From: Nocardia mexicana NBRC 108244
GTDB taxonomy: Bacteria > Actinomycetota > Actinomycetes > Mycobacteriales > Mycobacteriaceae
NCBI RefSeq assembly: GCF_001613165.1
Contig: NZ_BDBV01000001.1
Coordinates: 62,001-126,000 of the forward strand
Reading direction: 5' to 3'
Length of the DNA: 64,000 nt
Below the pieces are notes generated by a model, which was not told the origin of the DNA, ran no database searches, and worked only from the letters and a program-made list of their open reading frames with translations. How positions within the stretch are numbered: position 1 is the first letter of the stretch; every line of letters begins with the position of its first letter. This document shows positions 44,101 to 55,300 of the stretch, piece by piece. The position numbers were made by a program, and so were the translations under genes.

Positions 44101-45509
44101 GGACCGCCGAGTTGGAACCGCTGCCGGTGCGCTACCGCGACTACGCCCGCTGGCATCGCGATCTGCTCGATTCGGGCGCCCTCGACCACGAACTCGAGTA
44201 CTGGGTGCACCTGCTGCGCGATGCGCCGAAACTGCAGCTGCCCACCGACTTTCCGCGGCCACCGCGCAAGACCTTCGTCGGCGACCTGGAACCGTTCACG
44301 GTCCCCGCCGACCTCCTCGCGCGGTCCCGCGCGGTCGCGAAGCGGGAGTCGGTGTCCCTGTTCGTGGTGCTGCTGACCGGCCTGTACATCCTGCTCGCGT
44401 GGCGCAGCGGCCAGCGCGACATCGTCGTCGGCACACCGACCACCGGCCGCACCCGCCGCGAACTCGAGGGACTCATCGGCTTCTTCAACAGCACCGTCGC
44501 CCTGCGCACCAACCTCTCCGGTCCCGCGACGCTGGCCGAGCTGCTGGAGCGGGTTCGCGCAATTGTGCTGGGGGCGTTGGAGAATCAGGAGATTCCGTTC
44601 GAACGGGTGGTCAATGCCCTGGACGACCAGCGCGATCTGTCGCGGACCCCGCTGTTCGACGTGCTGTTCGTCCATCAGGAAATCCCGGGCACCGGCAATC
44701 CCCTCGACGATGCGGCGGAGTTCTTCGACCTGGAGCACTCGATACAGAACGCCTTCGGCGGATTGCCCGCCGGCACGGCCAAATTCGACCTCAGTCTGAT
44801 CACCTACGATCGCAGCGACGGACGGGACATGCTGGCCTGCTTCGAGTACAGCACCGAGCTGTTCACGCCGCGCACGGCCGCCGGATTCGCCGCCGCCTAC
44901 CTCGACATCCTGGCGGAGCTGGTCGAGTCCGCGCCGGATCGCCCGATCGACGAACTCGTCGCCGCGCCCCGGGCGGTACCGCGATCGGCTGCGGCACTGG
45001 AGATTCCGACCGACCGGCCGCGGGACACCCGGGCGGCCCGATATACGACAGCATCGGTCCGCGAGCGGCTGTCGACGACCGCCGGACCCTCCGCCGCGGA
45101 GCTGCTGAGCGCCTGGACCGCGTTGCTGGCCTGGTATTCGGGCTCCGACGAGGTCGAGGTGGGACTCGCGAACGGCGCCGCCCGCTTCGACCTCGCCGAC
45201 GAACCCGACGGGACCGCACTGGTGGCCCGCGCGGCAGCGGCGCTGGCGGCACCGGCGGCTACCACCGGTCAGCCGGCGGTCCGCTTCGGCACCCGGCCCG
45301 AGGGGTCGGAACTGACACTCGACCGGACCGGTGACGACGATGGGGAGTTCATCGAATTGAACTACGCTACAGACCTTTTCGATGACACCACGGCCAAGGA
45401 AATGCTCGGAGACCTGATCCGGCTGCTGCACGGTCTCGCGCGGACACCCGACGATCCGGTGCCGGATATCACCGTGCGTTGCCTGTCGGGAGCGGAGGCG
45501 CCGCGGTGA
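41196..45509 (+). CDS. Hybrid PKS-NRPS: KS - vestigial AT - T - C - truncated C
   Basis: 1,437 residues. KS (about 10-425) has the nucleophile in DSGCNASL (Cys168) plus EAHGSAT (His305) and KTNIGH (Lys337, His342), so it looks active. Residues ~435-700 resemble the KS-AT linker and the post-AT linker (VRLPGHPLHGSRCWVEL), with only ~150 residues between. The AT GHSxGE site appears as SGGASR, so the nucleophile is lost. A carrier domain follows (DLGGNSIMAV, Ser754). A full condensation domain (about 810-1245) contains CHHCVTDG at 941-948. The last ~190 residues resemble the second half of another C domain, starting at a LEIPTDRPRD motif. It should extend a starter by two carbons and pass it to the first NRPS. 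Confidence 0.92.
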   Translation: MTVDTAGNDDIAIVGIGARFPDASNLDEFRANLAAGRDSIGPMPDARAEATALDRTAGYLPMGHLGDISTFDHAFFELSKREASLMDPQQRIAVELAHRAIEDAGYAPATLREATTAVVFSAPMPTYHAMAVDPGPLSMLGNLPFGVTARIAHLLGLTGPCYSIDSGCNASLIAVHHACRELRCGDADYALAGGVNVRANGNPEWAAQTMTEIASTSGVCRAFDADADGTVPGEGGAALLLTTLGRARADRATVHAVIRGSAVLHNGRSSATISTPSAAAQARVIARAWRNAGADPRAAGYLEAHGSATRLGDAVELEGLRIAFDGRPLPLPIGSVKTNIGHLDHAAGITGLVKAALSVADGRLYPSLHFDRPTGDLDLEAAGIEVVTRPREWTCEDGPRLAGVSSYSLGGANAHCVVQQPPEEPVTPREPAPRLIGVSARTPAALAELCGELAGALRRGDFDLADVAFTLGRGRTHFGYRTAVYARGTADLADALTARGAAADPDMQQARPVRVALLLSPGAVPAGAESAPLPGQLPATGAVAEVLAGQIAVHDRLRACGIEFAAILSGGASRFAARYLLGSTATVAAGELADAAAAPAVDRLRLRSAADTLLRDGPVVFVDPAPDGILGRLLAEDLAGRPGAEIVFGATDSGGPLGILGRLYERGADLDWARVDGDEGRRVRLPGHPLHGSRCWVELPTAAPAGPVAPATPLATVAAAADTTEWLRAMLRDILHAETEIAPDDDYFDLGGNSIMAVQLVDRVAQTYGFRPKLLDIYEHPVVADFAALLRDRAVPAASRPAPPPIARTDELVMSSGQERMWFHHQLVPETTLYNYPVVNVLRGPVDVAAVRGTFEDFAERHEPLRYNLVEIDGLPAVRVRPSLGEFFRVADVSGGTDPVAATRELIAQAALAPFDLARDPLVRVLLVTLSPDTHVLQVTCHHCVTDGATPGILAREIPLLYAARQEGRTAELEPLPVRYRDYARWHRDLLDSGALDHELEYWVHLLRDAPKLQLPTDFPRPPRKTFVGDLEPFTVPADLLARSRAVAKRESVSLFVVLLTGLYILLAWRSGQRDIVVGTPTTGRTRRELEGLIGFFNSTVALRTNLSGPATLAELLERVRAIVLGALENQEIPFERVVNALDDQRDLSRTPLFDVLFVHQEIPGTGNPLDDAAEFFDLEHSIQNAFGGLPAGTAKFDLSLITYDRSDGRDMLACFEYSTELFTPRTAAGFAAAYLDILAELVESAPDRPIDELVAAPRAVPRSAAALEIPTDRPRDTRAARYTTASVRERLSTTAGPSAAELLSAWTALLAWYSGSDEVEVGLANGAARFDLADEPDGTALVARAAAALAAPAATTGQPAVRFGTRPEGSELTLDRTGDDDGEFIELNYATDLFDDTTAKEMLGDLIRLLHGLARTPDDPVPDITVRCLSGAEAPR

Positions 45510-46375
45510 ACGCGCACGAGGGTCTCCCGGCCGACGGCGTCGTCGCGGTAATCGGCGCCGGCACCATGGGCGCCGGCATCGCGCAATGCCTGGCGCAGGC
45601 CGGATACCGGGTCGAGGTCGTCGAACCCGACGCGGACGCCACCGAGCGGGCGCGTCGCGGCCTCGGGGAGGCGATGCGATTGGCGCTGCTGCTGGGGCGC
45701 GGTGATCGCCGGACCGCCGCGGGCGCCGCCGAACGCGTGCGGTGGGTGCGGCGGGTCGACGAGCTGAGCGCCGCCGACTTCGTCATAGAATGCGCCCCCG
45801 AGCGAATCGCGCTGAAGGAGAAGCTGTTCGGCGAGCTGGACCGCCACTGCTCCGCCCGTGCCGTATTCGCGTCGTGCACGTCCGCCATCCCGATCGCGCG
45901 CCTGGCGGCCGCCACCGAGCGGCCGGAACGGGTGCTCGGGCTGCACTTCATGAACCCGGCGCCGTTGACCTCCGCCGTCGAGGTGGTGCGCGGTACGCAG
46001 ACCGCGGCGGACTCCCTGGCGCGGGCCGTCGGCCTGGTCGCGGCGCTGGGTAAGCAGGCCATCGTCGTGGGCGACCGCCCCGGCTTCGTCCTGAATCGGG
46101 TGCTCATGCTGTGCATCGCGGAGGCCGCCGCCACACTCGACACCGGCACGGACGCCGCGACCGTGGACGCCCTGTTCGAAGAGTGCCTCGGGCACCGCAT
46201 GGGCCCGCTGCGCACCGCCGACCTCATCGGCTTGGACAACGTGGCCGACACCCTCGAGGTGCTGCGGCACGAGACCGGCGAGGCGCACTACCGCGTGCCG
46301 CCCGCGCTCGCGGCGCTCGTCGACGCCGGGCACTTCGGCCGCAAGACCGGACGGGGATTCCATGACTATCAATGA
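45506..46375 (+). CDS. 3-hydroxyacyl-CoA dehydrogenase family (FkbK-like)
   Basis: 289 residues. An N-terminal Rossmann domain has the NAD motif VIGAGTMGAGIAQ (about 15-27). Family segments are FVIECAPERIALKEKLF, FASCTSAIPI, GLHFMNPAPL (catalytic His) and VVGDRPGFVLNRVL. The C-terminal helical domain is present and ends [13 protein letters not shown]. In FkbK/OzmG-type pathways it oxidises the 3-hydroxyl of carrier-bound glycerate to the aldehyde, before the acyl-CoA dehydrogenase step. GTG overlaps the PKS stop; its 3' end overlaps the NRPS start by 14 bases, an arrangement that ties its expression to the assembly line. Confidence 0.92.
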   Translation: MNAHEGLPADGVVAVIGAGTMGAGIAQCLAQAGYRVEVVEPDADATERARRGLGEAMRLALLLGRGDRRTAAGAAERVRWVRRVDELSAADFVIECAPERIALKEKLFGELDRHCSARAVFASCTSAIPIARLAAATERPERVLGLHFMNPAPLTSAVEVVRGTQTAADSLARAVGLVAALGKQAIVVGDRPGFVLNRVLMLCIAEAAATLDTGTDAATVDALFEECLGHRMGPLRTADLIGLDNVADTLEVLRHETGEAHYRVPPALAALVDAGHFGRKTGRGFHDYQ

Positions 46376-49300
46376 ATTCGCCGTCACCGACGGGTGGGCG
46401 CCCACCGATGCGCAACGCGCGGCGCTCGCGGCCGGTGACCAGTGGATCGACCTGTATCTGGAGCCGGGGAGCCGGGTGGACGCGGACGCACTGGCGCTCG
46501 CGATCGACACCGTCATGAGCGAATGCCCCGTGCTGCACAGCGTGTTCCGCGGCGCCCCCGGCACCGTCCGGGTATGCGAGACGGCACCCACGCCGACCGA
46601 GGTGCTCGCCGCCGACGGCGGCGATCCGGACCGGCTCGTGGCCTCATGGTTGGCGCAGGAGCGTTCGCGCACAACGGATCTCGATCGGGGGCCGCTGTAC
46701 CGACACCTCGTCGTCGGCTTCGCGAACGGCCGGGTCGGCTGGTTCCAGCGCTATCACCGGCTGGTCAACGACGAACCCGGCATGCTCGCGATCGTCGCCC
46801 GGGTCCGGGCGCTGCTGGACGGCACCCGCTCGGACCCGCCCGCCTGCCCACCCTTCGGTCCGGCGGCAGACCGGCTGGAGAGCGAGCGCCGATACCGCGA
46901 GTCGGGCTCGTGGGCGACCGACCGCCACTACTGGGAGCAGTCCCTGGCCGGTGCGGACCGGCCCGCACCCCTCTCCGGCCACGGGCCCGACCTGCCCGAT
47001 CCGGCAGCGGGAGGACTGTGGTCCGAGACGGCGGCGGGCACCGAGCTCACCCGGATCGCGCGGGCCTGTGGCGGTGGCCCACCCGCGGTCGTGCTCGCCG
47101 CGGTGGCGGTCTACGCCTCTCGAATGACGATGGCCGACGACGTGGTGATCGCGGTCGGAAACGTGGACGGCGCTGTGCCACTACGCATTTCCGTGTCCCC
47201 CCAGACGAGTTTCGACGGGCTCGCCAAGCGGGTGGGACTGGAGCTGCGCAGGGCGAGACGGCACCGGTATATCCCCGACATCGATGATCCGTGGCCCGAG
47301 GCGCCGGTGCACGGGCAGTGGCCGCTCGCGGTTCGGATGCTCCCCGACGCGGCGCCGGGTCGGCTCCACGAACCGGATTCGCGCGTATCGTTCGGGACCG
47401 GGGACCCGGTGACGGTCTGCGTCGACGACGGCGCGGTCGGAGGCTGGCGGATCGCGGTCGTCGGCACGGGTCACCGAACCCACCGGGACCGCATCGTCCG
47501 GCTGCTGGACCGGCTCGCCCGGGCGCCTCGCACGCCGATCGGCCGCATCGCCCTCACCGGGCCCATGGATACGGAATACCTCGAGGGCGCGCGCACCGAC
47601 GCCCCGCCGACGACCGTGGCGGCCCTGCTCGCGGCGCAGGCGGCCCGCACGCCGGACGCCGTGGCGCTCGTCTCCGGCGAGCGCCGCATGACCTACGCGG
47701 ACCTGCACGATGCGTCGAACACCTTGGCGCGCAGTCTGATCCACCTCGGCGTGGGCCCGGAGCGGCCGGTGGCCGTGGCGATCGGCCCGTCGCCGGAGCA
47801 GATCGTCGCGGTGCACGCCGTGCTGGCGGCCGGTGGCGCCTACCTGCCGCTGGATCCCGAGCACCCCCGCGAACGGCACGCCTACCTGCTCGACGTCACC
47901 CGCCCGGTGTGCGTACTCGGCACTCGGCGCGACGGATTCGACGCACCGCCGGGCGTGCGGGTGATCCATCTCGACGACCTCGACCTGTCCGGCGAATCGC
48001 GAGCCACCGTCACCGATGTCGATCGCATCGCCCCGCTCCGCCCGGACAACCTGGCGTACGTGCTGTTCACCTCCGGATCCACCGGACGGCCCAAGGGTGT
48101 CGGCGTCACCCACGCCGCACTGTGCACGCACCTCGCCTGGATGCAGCACGAACACGCGCTCGACGGCGGCGATGCCGTGCTGCGCAAGACGTCCCTCACA
48201 TTCGACGTCTCGGCGTGGGAAGTGCTGTGGCCCTTCCTCTCCGGGGCCCGAGTCGTCGTCGACGAGTCCGGCGCACACCGCGATCCGGCCGGGCTCGCAC
48301 GGCTGCTCGCCGAGTACGGGGTCACCACGGTGCAATTCACGCCGTCGACCCTCGCGGCGCACCGGCGGGCCGCGGCGGAACCGTTCGCGGCGAGCGTGCG
48401 CCGCGTCCTCGTCGCCGGTGAGGCGCTGACGCCCGCCCTCGCCGCGCAGCTGCCCGCGACCGCCCCGGGTGCCCGATACGACAATCTCTACGGTCCGACG
48501 GAAGCGACCGTGGCCGTCACCCGGCACGAGATCGCTGCGGCGCAAGCGTTCTCCCCCGACGACACGGTTCCGATCGGCACGCCGTCCTGGGACGTCCGCG
48601 CCCATGTGCTGGACCACTGCCTGCAACCCGTCCCGGCGGGCGCGTCGGGTGAGCTCTATATCGGCGGGGCCGCCCTCGCCCGGGGGTACGTGGGAGGGCC
48701 CGGACGCACCGCCGCGCGGTTCGTCGCCGACCCGTTCGGCGATCCGGGGCGGCGGCTCTATCGCACCGGCGATATCGTGCGCGCCACCGCCCTCGGGGAG
48801 CTGGAATTCCTCGGCCGCAGCGACTTCCAGGTGAAGCTGCGCGGTATCCGGGTCGAACTCGGCGAGCTCGAGTCGGTCCTCGCCGGACAGGAGACCGTCG
48901 CTCAGGCGGTTGCCGTCGTCCGGCGCGGGGACCACACGGCGGGCGATCGACTCGTCGCCTACGTCACTCCCGCGGCCGGGCACCGCATCGACCCGGCGGA
49001 GCTGGAGCGCCGGCTGGGCGAGGTGCTGCCGCGGCATCTGATCCCCGCATCGATCGTCGCCCTCACCGAGCTGCCCGTGAACCGCTCCGGCAAGATCGAC
49101 CGAAAGGCGTTGCCCGAGCCGGTATTCGAACCGGTTCCCTTCCGCGCACCGCGGACCACGACCGAGCGCACCCTGGCCGCCGTATTCGCCGACGTGCTGG
49201 GCCGCGACACCGTCGGCGTCGACGAGTCGTTCTTCGCGCTCGGCGGCGACAGCATCATGTCGATTCTGCTGGTGTCCCGCGCGCGGGCGCGGGGCATCGC

Positions 49301-52300
49301 GATAACGGCCCAGGAGGTGTACGAGCATCGCACCGTCGCGCGCCTGGCGACCGTCGCCGAGGCCGCGGACGGATGCGACACGCCACGGCTGGACGAGCCG
49401 CCGGGCGGCGGCGTCGGGGAGTTGCCCCTCACGCCGGTGATCCGGTTTCTGGTCGAGCGGGGCGGCAATTTCGACCGCTTCTGCCAGTCGCTCACACTCG
49501 AGCTGCCGGACGGAATCGACCGCGCCGCCATGGTTTCCACCATTTCCGCGGTCGTCGATCACCACGACATGCTGCGGTCCCGGCTCTCTCGTGACGACGC
49601 CGGGGAATGGCATCTGACCGTCTCACCGCCGGGCAGCATCGACGTCGACGCGCTGATCGACCAGGTCTTCTACGACGCCGACCTGAGCGGCACCGAACTC
49701 GCGGCGTTCGCCACCGAACAGCTGAATGCCGCCGTCGACCGGATCGACCCCGCGACCGGCGCGGTCCTGCGCTTCGTCTGGCTCACCCCGCGGCGGTCCG
49801 CCTCGCCCGGCCTGCTCGTCATCGCCGCCCACCACATCGCCGTCGACGGCGTCTCGTGGCGAATTCTGTTGCCCGACTTCGTCTCCGCGTGGGCGGCCGT
49901 CGCGGCCGGGAGCACGCCGCGGCTGCCCGGGGTCGGGACGTCCATGCGGGCATGGACGCACGCGCTGGTCGACACCGCGCGGCGCCCTGAGCTGGTCGCC
50001 GAGTTGCCGGTCTGGCGCGAGATCGTCGACGGACCAGCTCCCACGTTCGGCGATCGACCGTTCGACCCGCACCGGGATCTCACGCCGGACGTCGCGCACA
50101 CCGCGATCGAACTGGACGAGCGGGACACCGCCGCACTCATCACCGCGATACCCGGCCGCTACCGGGCCCGCGTGGCCGACGCGCTGCTGACGGCGCTGGC
50201 ACTCGCGGTGGCGCGCTGGCGGTCGCGGCGCGACCAGGGCGAGCGGTCGGTGCTGCTGCGGCTCGAGGGTCACGGTCGCGAGCAGGACGCGGTGCCGGGT
50301 GCCGACCTGTCCCGCACCGTCGGCTGGTTCACCTCGATCGTTCCGGCGCGGCTCGATCTGGCCGGGATCGATCTCGACGACGCCTTCGCCGGCGGCCCCG
50401 CCCTCGGCGACGCGCTCAAGGCCGTCAAGGAACAGCTGCGGCGCACACCGCACAACGGCTTCGGGTACGGACTGCTGCGATACCTGAACGAAGAGACGGC
50501 GGCGACGCTGCCGCGCGAGGAGCCGGGCGAGATCTCGTTCAACTATTTCGGGCACATCACCGGTGTCGACATCCCGGACGAACTGTCCGGAATCGGCTGG
50601 CTGCCCTCGCCCGACTACGGCATGCTGCCGATCCGGCCGGATGCGCGGCGCGGCGCGCTCGGCGCCGTCGAGGTGGATTCCATCGTCGTCGGCCACCGGC
50701 TCCGGACCAGCATCGGCTACGCCCGCACGCTGTTCGACGAGGCATCGGGCGAGGAGCTGATCCGGCTGTGGCGCGAGGCGCTGACCGCCGTCGCCCGGCA
50801 TGCCCGGGATCCGCGAACCCGCGGCGGGCACACCCCGTCCGATTTCCCTCTCACCGTCCCCGGCCAGGCCGATATCGACCTGTGGGAACGGCGATACCCC
50901 GCCCTGACCGACGTGTGGCCGGTGTCGCCGCTGCAGGCCGGGATCATGTTCCACGCCCTGTTCGACCCCGCCGCCGTGGACGTCTACACGGTGCAGCTGG
51001 TGCTGACCCTGGACGGCGCGGTCGACACCGCCGGACTGCGGTCGGCCGCGGACACCGTGCTGGAGCGACATCCCAACCTGCGTACCGCGTTCGTCGTCGA
51101 CGGAGCCGGGTCACCCCGCCAGATCGTCGTCGCCGAGGTGGCGCTGCCGTGGCGCACGGTGGACCTGACGGGAGCACCCGCCGGGGAACTCGACCGCCTG
51201 CTCGACACCGAGCGCGTGACACCGTTCGACCTCGAGCGCCCGCCGCTGCTGCGTTTCCTGCTGGTCCGCGAGGACGCGGGCCGTACCCGGCTGGTCCTGA
51301 CCTACCACCACCTGCTGCTCGACGGCTGGTCGATACCGCTGCTGCTGCGCGAGATCGTCGCGGGCTACGCCGGTTTCGCCACCGAACCGCCGCGACCCTA
51401 TCGGCACTACCTCGAATGGCTTGCCCGGCAGGACAAGTCGGAATCCCGCCGGGCGTGGGCCGAGGCGCTGGGCGACGTGCCGGAGCCGACGCTGCTGGCG
51501 GGCGATCCCCCCGCGCGCCCACCGGCCGTCCTGCCGCCGGAACACGAGTTCGTGCTGGACGAGGCACAGACCCGGGCGCTGACCCGCCTCGCCGGCGAAC
51601 TCGAGGTGACGGTCAACACCGTGCTGCAGTGCGCCTGGGCAATCCTGCTGTCGCGCATGACGGATCGCTCGGACGTCGTCTTCGGTACCACCGTCTCGGG
51701 CCGGCCCGCCGATATCACGGGTGTCGAATCGATGGTCGGGTTGTTCATCAACACCATCCCCGTCCGGGTCCGGATGGTCGCGGACGACACCGCGCAGGCG
51801 CTGCTGCGCCGGGTGCAGCGCGAACAGTTCGCGTTGTCCACCCACCACCACCTGGGGCTCCCCGACATCGTGTCGCAGGCCGATTCCGGTAAGCGCGGAC
51901 TGTTCGACACACTGCTGGTGGTCGAGTCGTACCCGTTCGATGTGGCGCGGCTGCGCACCGACGCCACCGCGGGTGCCGGGCTTGCCATTTCCGGGCTCCG
52001 TTCCCGGGAGGCGACGCACTATGCGCTGACGATCACCGTCCGGCAGACCGACCGGCTGCACATCCTGGCGAGCAGGCGACCGGACCTGGTGGACGAGGCG
52101 ACCGTGGCCCGGCTCACCGAGCGCCTGGTAGGGGTCTTGTCCGCGCTGGCCGCGAATCCGTATGTCCCGGTGGCTCATATCGATGCGATCGGCCCGGCGG
52201 AGCGGCAGCTGGTGCTGGAGCACTGGCAGCGGCCCGCCGCGCACGCCGCGGACACCACGCTCGTCGATCTGTTCCTGGCGCAGGTGGCCGCCCGGCCGGA

Positions 52301-55300
52301 CGCCGTCGCCGTCCGGCACGGATCCCGTGCGGTGACCTACCGCGAGCTGGATCGGGCGTCCGCGGAGCTGTCACATGCCCTCGCCGCTCGCGGCATCGGT
52401 CCCGAATCGTTGGTGGCCCTGGCCGTTTCACGATCCATCGAGCTGATCACGGGGATGCTCGGCGTATTGCGGGCCGGGGCGGGTTACGTGCCCCTCGACC
52501 TCGACAGTCCCCCGCGGCGACTCGAATTCGTTCTCGCCGAGACAGATCCGTCCTGTGTCGTCACGACACGCGCCGATCGTGCCGCGCTGCCCGCGGGCGA
52601 CCTGCCGTGCCTGATCCTCGGTGCGGAGGAGGCCTCGGCGCCGACATCCCCTGCGGCGACACCTCGCCCCGGCAATCTCGCCTACGTGCTGTACACCTCC
52701 GGCTCGACCGGGCGCCCGAAGGGGGTGTGCGTGACGCACCGCAATGTCGTCGCGATGCTCACCGCCGCCCGATCGCTGCTCGACACCGACCACACCGACG
52801 TCTGGACCATGTTCCACTCCCCCGCCTTCGACTTCTCGGTGTGGGAGATGTGGGGAGCACTGTCCTCCGGCGGCACCCTCGCCATCGTCGATCCCGATCT
52901 CGCGCGCTCGCCGGTCGAATTCGGCGAACTACTCGAGCGCGATGCGGTTACGGTGCTCAGCCAGACACCGTCCGCCTTCTACGCACTGCTCGATGCCGGA
53001 GCCACCGCACCACCGTCCCTGCGGCATATCGTGCTCGGCGGCGAAGCCCTCGACCTGCGCCGGCTGCGCGGGTGGTACGACGCGAGTCCGGCCGGACAGA
53101 CCCGGATCTCGAATCTGTACGGCATCACCGAGGCGACGGTGCACGCCACCCATGTGCCGGTGGACGGCGCACTCGCCCGCTCGGCACGGGCCAGCGTGAT
53201 CGGGCTCGGACTGCCGGGAATGACTGTCCGCGTACTGGATTCGCGGCTGCGCCCGGTGCCCGTCGGCGCGACGGGCGAGGTGTACCTGACCGGAGACCAG
53301 GTCGCCCGCGGCTACCACGCCCGACCGGCGACGACCGCGGCCCGCTATGTCGCCGACCCGTTCGGTGTGCCGGGCGGAGTCATGTTCCGCACCGGTGACC
53401 TGGCGCGCTGGAACAACGACGGGAGCCTCGAGTACCGCGGGCGCGGCGACCAGCAGGTGAAGATTCGCGGCTACCGAATCGAACCGGCCGAGGTCGAGGC
53501 CGCACTGCTCGATCACGACTCGGTGGCGCAGGCCGTCGTGGTGGCGCGGGCGGAGGGCCCGTCGCCGCGCCTGATCGCGTACACGGTCCCCGCCTCGGGT
53601 CGCATCCTCGCCACGGGTGAGCTGGAAACGCATGTCGCGCACCGCCTTCCACCGTACATGCGACCCTCCGCCATCGTGGCGGTCGAGGCGCTCCCGCTGA
53701 CTCCCAACGGCAAGCTGGATCGCGCGGCACTGCCCGATCCGGTCTTCCGGCCGCGCTCCGCACAGGCCCCGCGCACCCCCGCCGAGCAGGTGATAGCCGA
53801 TGTGTTCGCCGAGGTGCTCGGCATCGACCGGGCGGGCGTGGACGACTCCTTCTTCGCGCTCGGCGGCGACAGCATCACGTCCATCCAGCTCGCCTCCCGG
53901 GCACGAGCCAGGGGCCTGCACTTCACGCCGAGGGACGTCTTCGACCATCGCACGGTCGCCGGAATCGCGTCCGCGGCAAGGACCTCCGATTCCGATCCCG
54001 CCGTGCCGCGGCTGCTCGAACTGCCCGGCGGCGGTGTCGGAGAGCTGCCGCTGCCGCCCGCGGTGCGGTGGCTGACCGAACGCGGCGGCTCCTTCCGGCG
54101 CGTCAACCAGACCCTCACCGTCGATCTTCCCCCCGGCATCGACCACGACACCGTTGCCGCCGCCGTCGCGGCGATCGTCGACCGGCACGACATGTTGCGG
54201 GGCCGACTGTTCCGCGACGGTTTCGGCGAGTGGCGGCTGGAGACCGCGCCACCCGGTGCGATCGGGACCTCGGAACTGTTGCGCCGGTACGATATCGACT
54301 TCACCTCGGAGGCGGCCGCACTCGACGCCGCCCTGGATCGCCTCGACCCGGCGGCGGGCATCATGGTGCAGTTCGTCCGGCTGGATTCCGGGCACGGGAC
54401 CGGACGGCTGATCATCTGCGCGCACCACATCGCGGTCGACGGTGTGTCGTGGCGAATTCTCATACCCGACCTGCTCGCGGCCATGGCGGCGATCGCGAAT
54501 CACGCGGCGCCGCAGTGGGATCCGCCCGGAACCTCGATGCGCCGGTGGTCGCACGCCCTGGTCGACGCGGCGCACGCCCCCGATCGAATCGCCGAACTGG
54601 GCCTGTGGCGCCGCATCTGCGCGGCGCCGGACCCCGCACTCGGGCCGCGGCCGTTGGACCCCGATCTCGACACCGTGTCGCGGCTCGCGACGGTGGACAT
54701 CACCGTGGACCAGGCCGATACCGAATCGCTCGTGCGGACCGTGCCCGCGCTGTTCCACGCCGGCGTCGACGAGATCCTGGTCTCCGCACTGGCCGTCGCG
54801 CTCACGACCTGGCGGGCACGGCGGGGCGAGGCCGCACCGGTGTCGCTGATCCGGCTGGAGGGCCACGGTCGCGAGGAGCAGCTCGCCCCCGGCGCCGACC
54901 TGTCCCGCACGGTGGGCTGGTGCACCTCGCTGTATCCGGTGCGGCTGGACCTCACCGGCATCGATGTCGAGGGTGCGCTCGCCGGGACCGAATCGGCGGG
55001 CGCGGTGATCAAGGCGGTCAAGGAGCAGCTGCGCGCCGTCCCCGACCACGGGGTCGGCTACGGGCTGCTGCGCTACCTGAACCCGGACACGGCGGAGCTG
55101 CTGCCGGGACCGATGCCCGGCCAGATCGCCTTCAACTACCTCGGCCGCATCCATGACCGTGGCAGCGGCGTGGTCGCGATGCCCGCCGCCGACGCGGACC
55201 CCGACCTGCCCGCGGCCGCCGCGATCGACGTGAACGCGATCGTGGTCGACTCCCGGCTGCGCGCCGGGTTCTCGTATCCGACAACGCTTCTCGACAAGTC

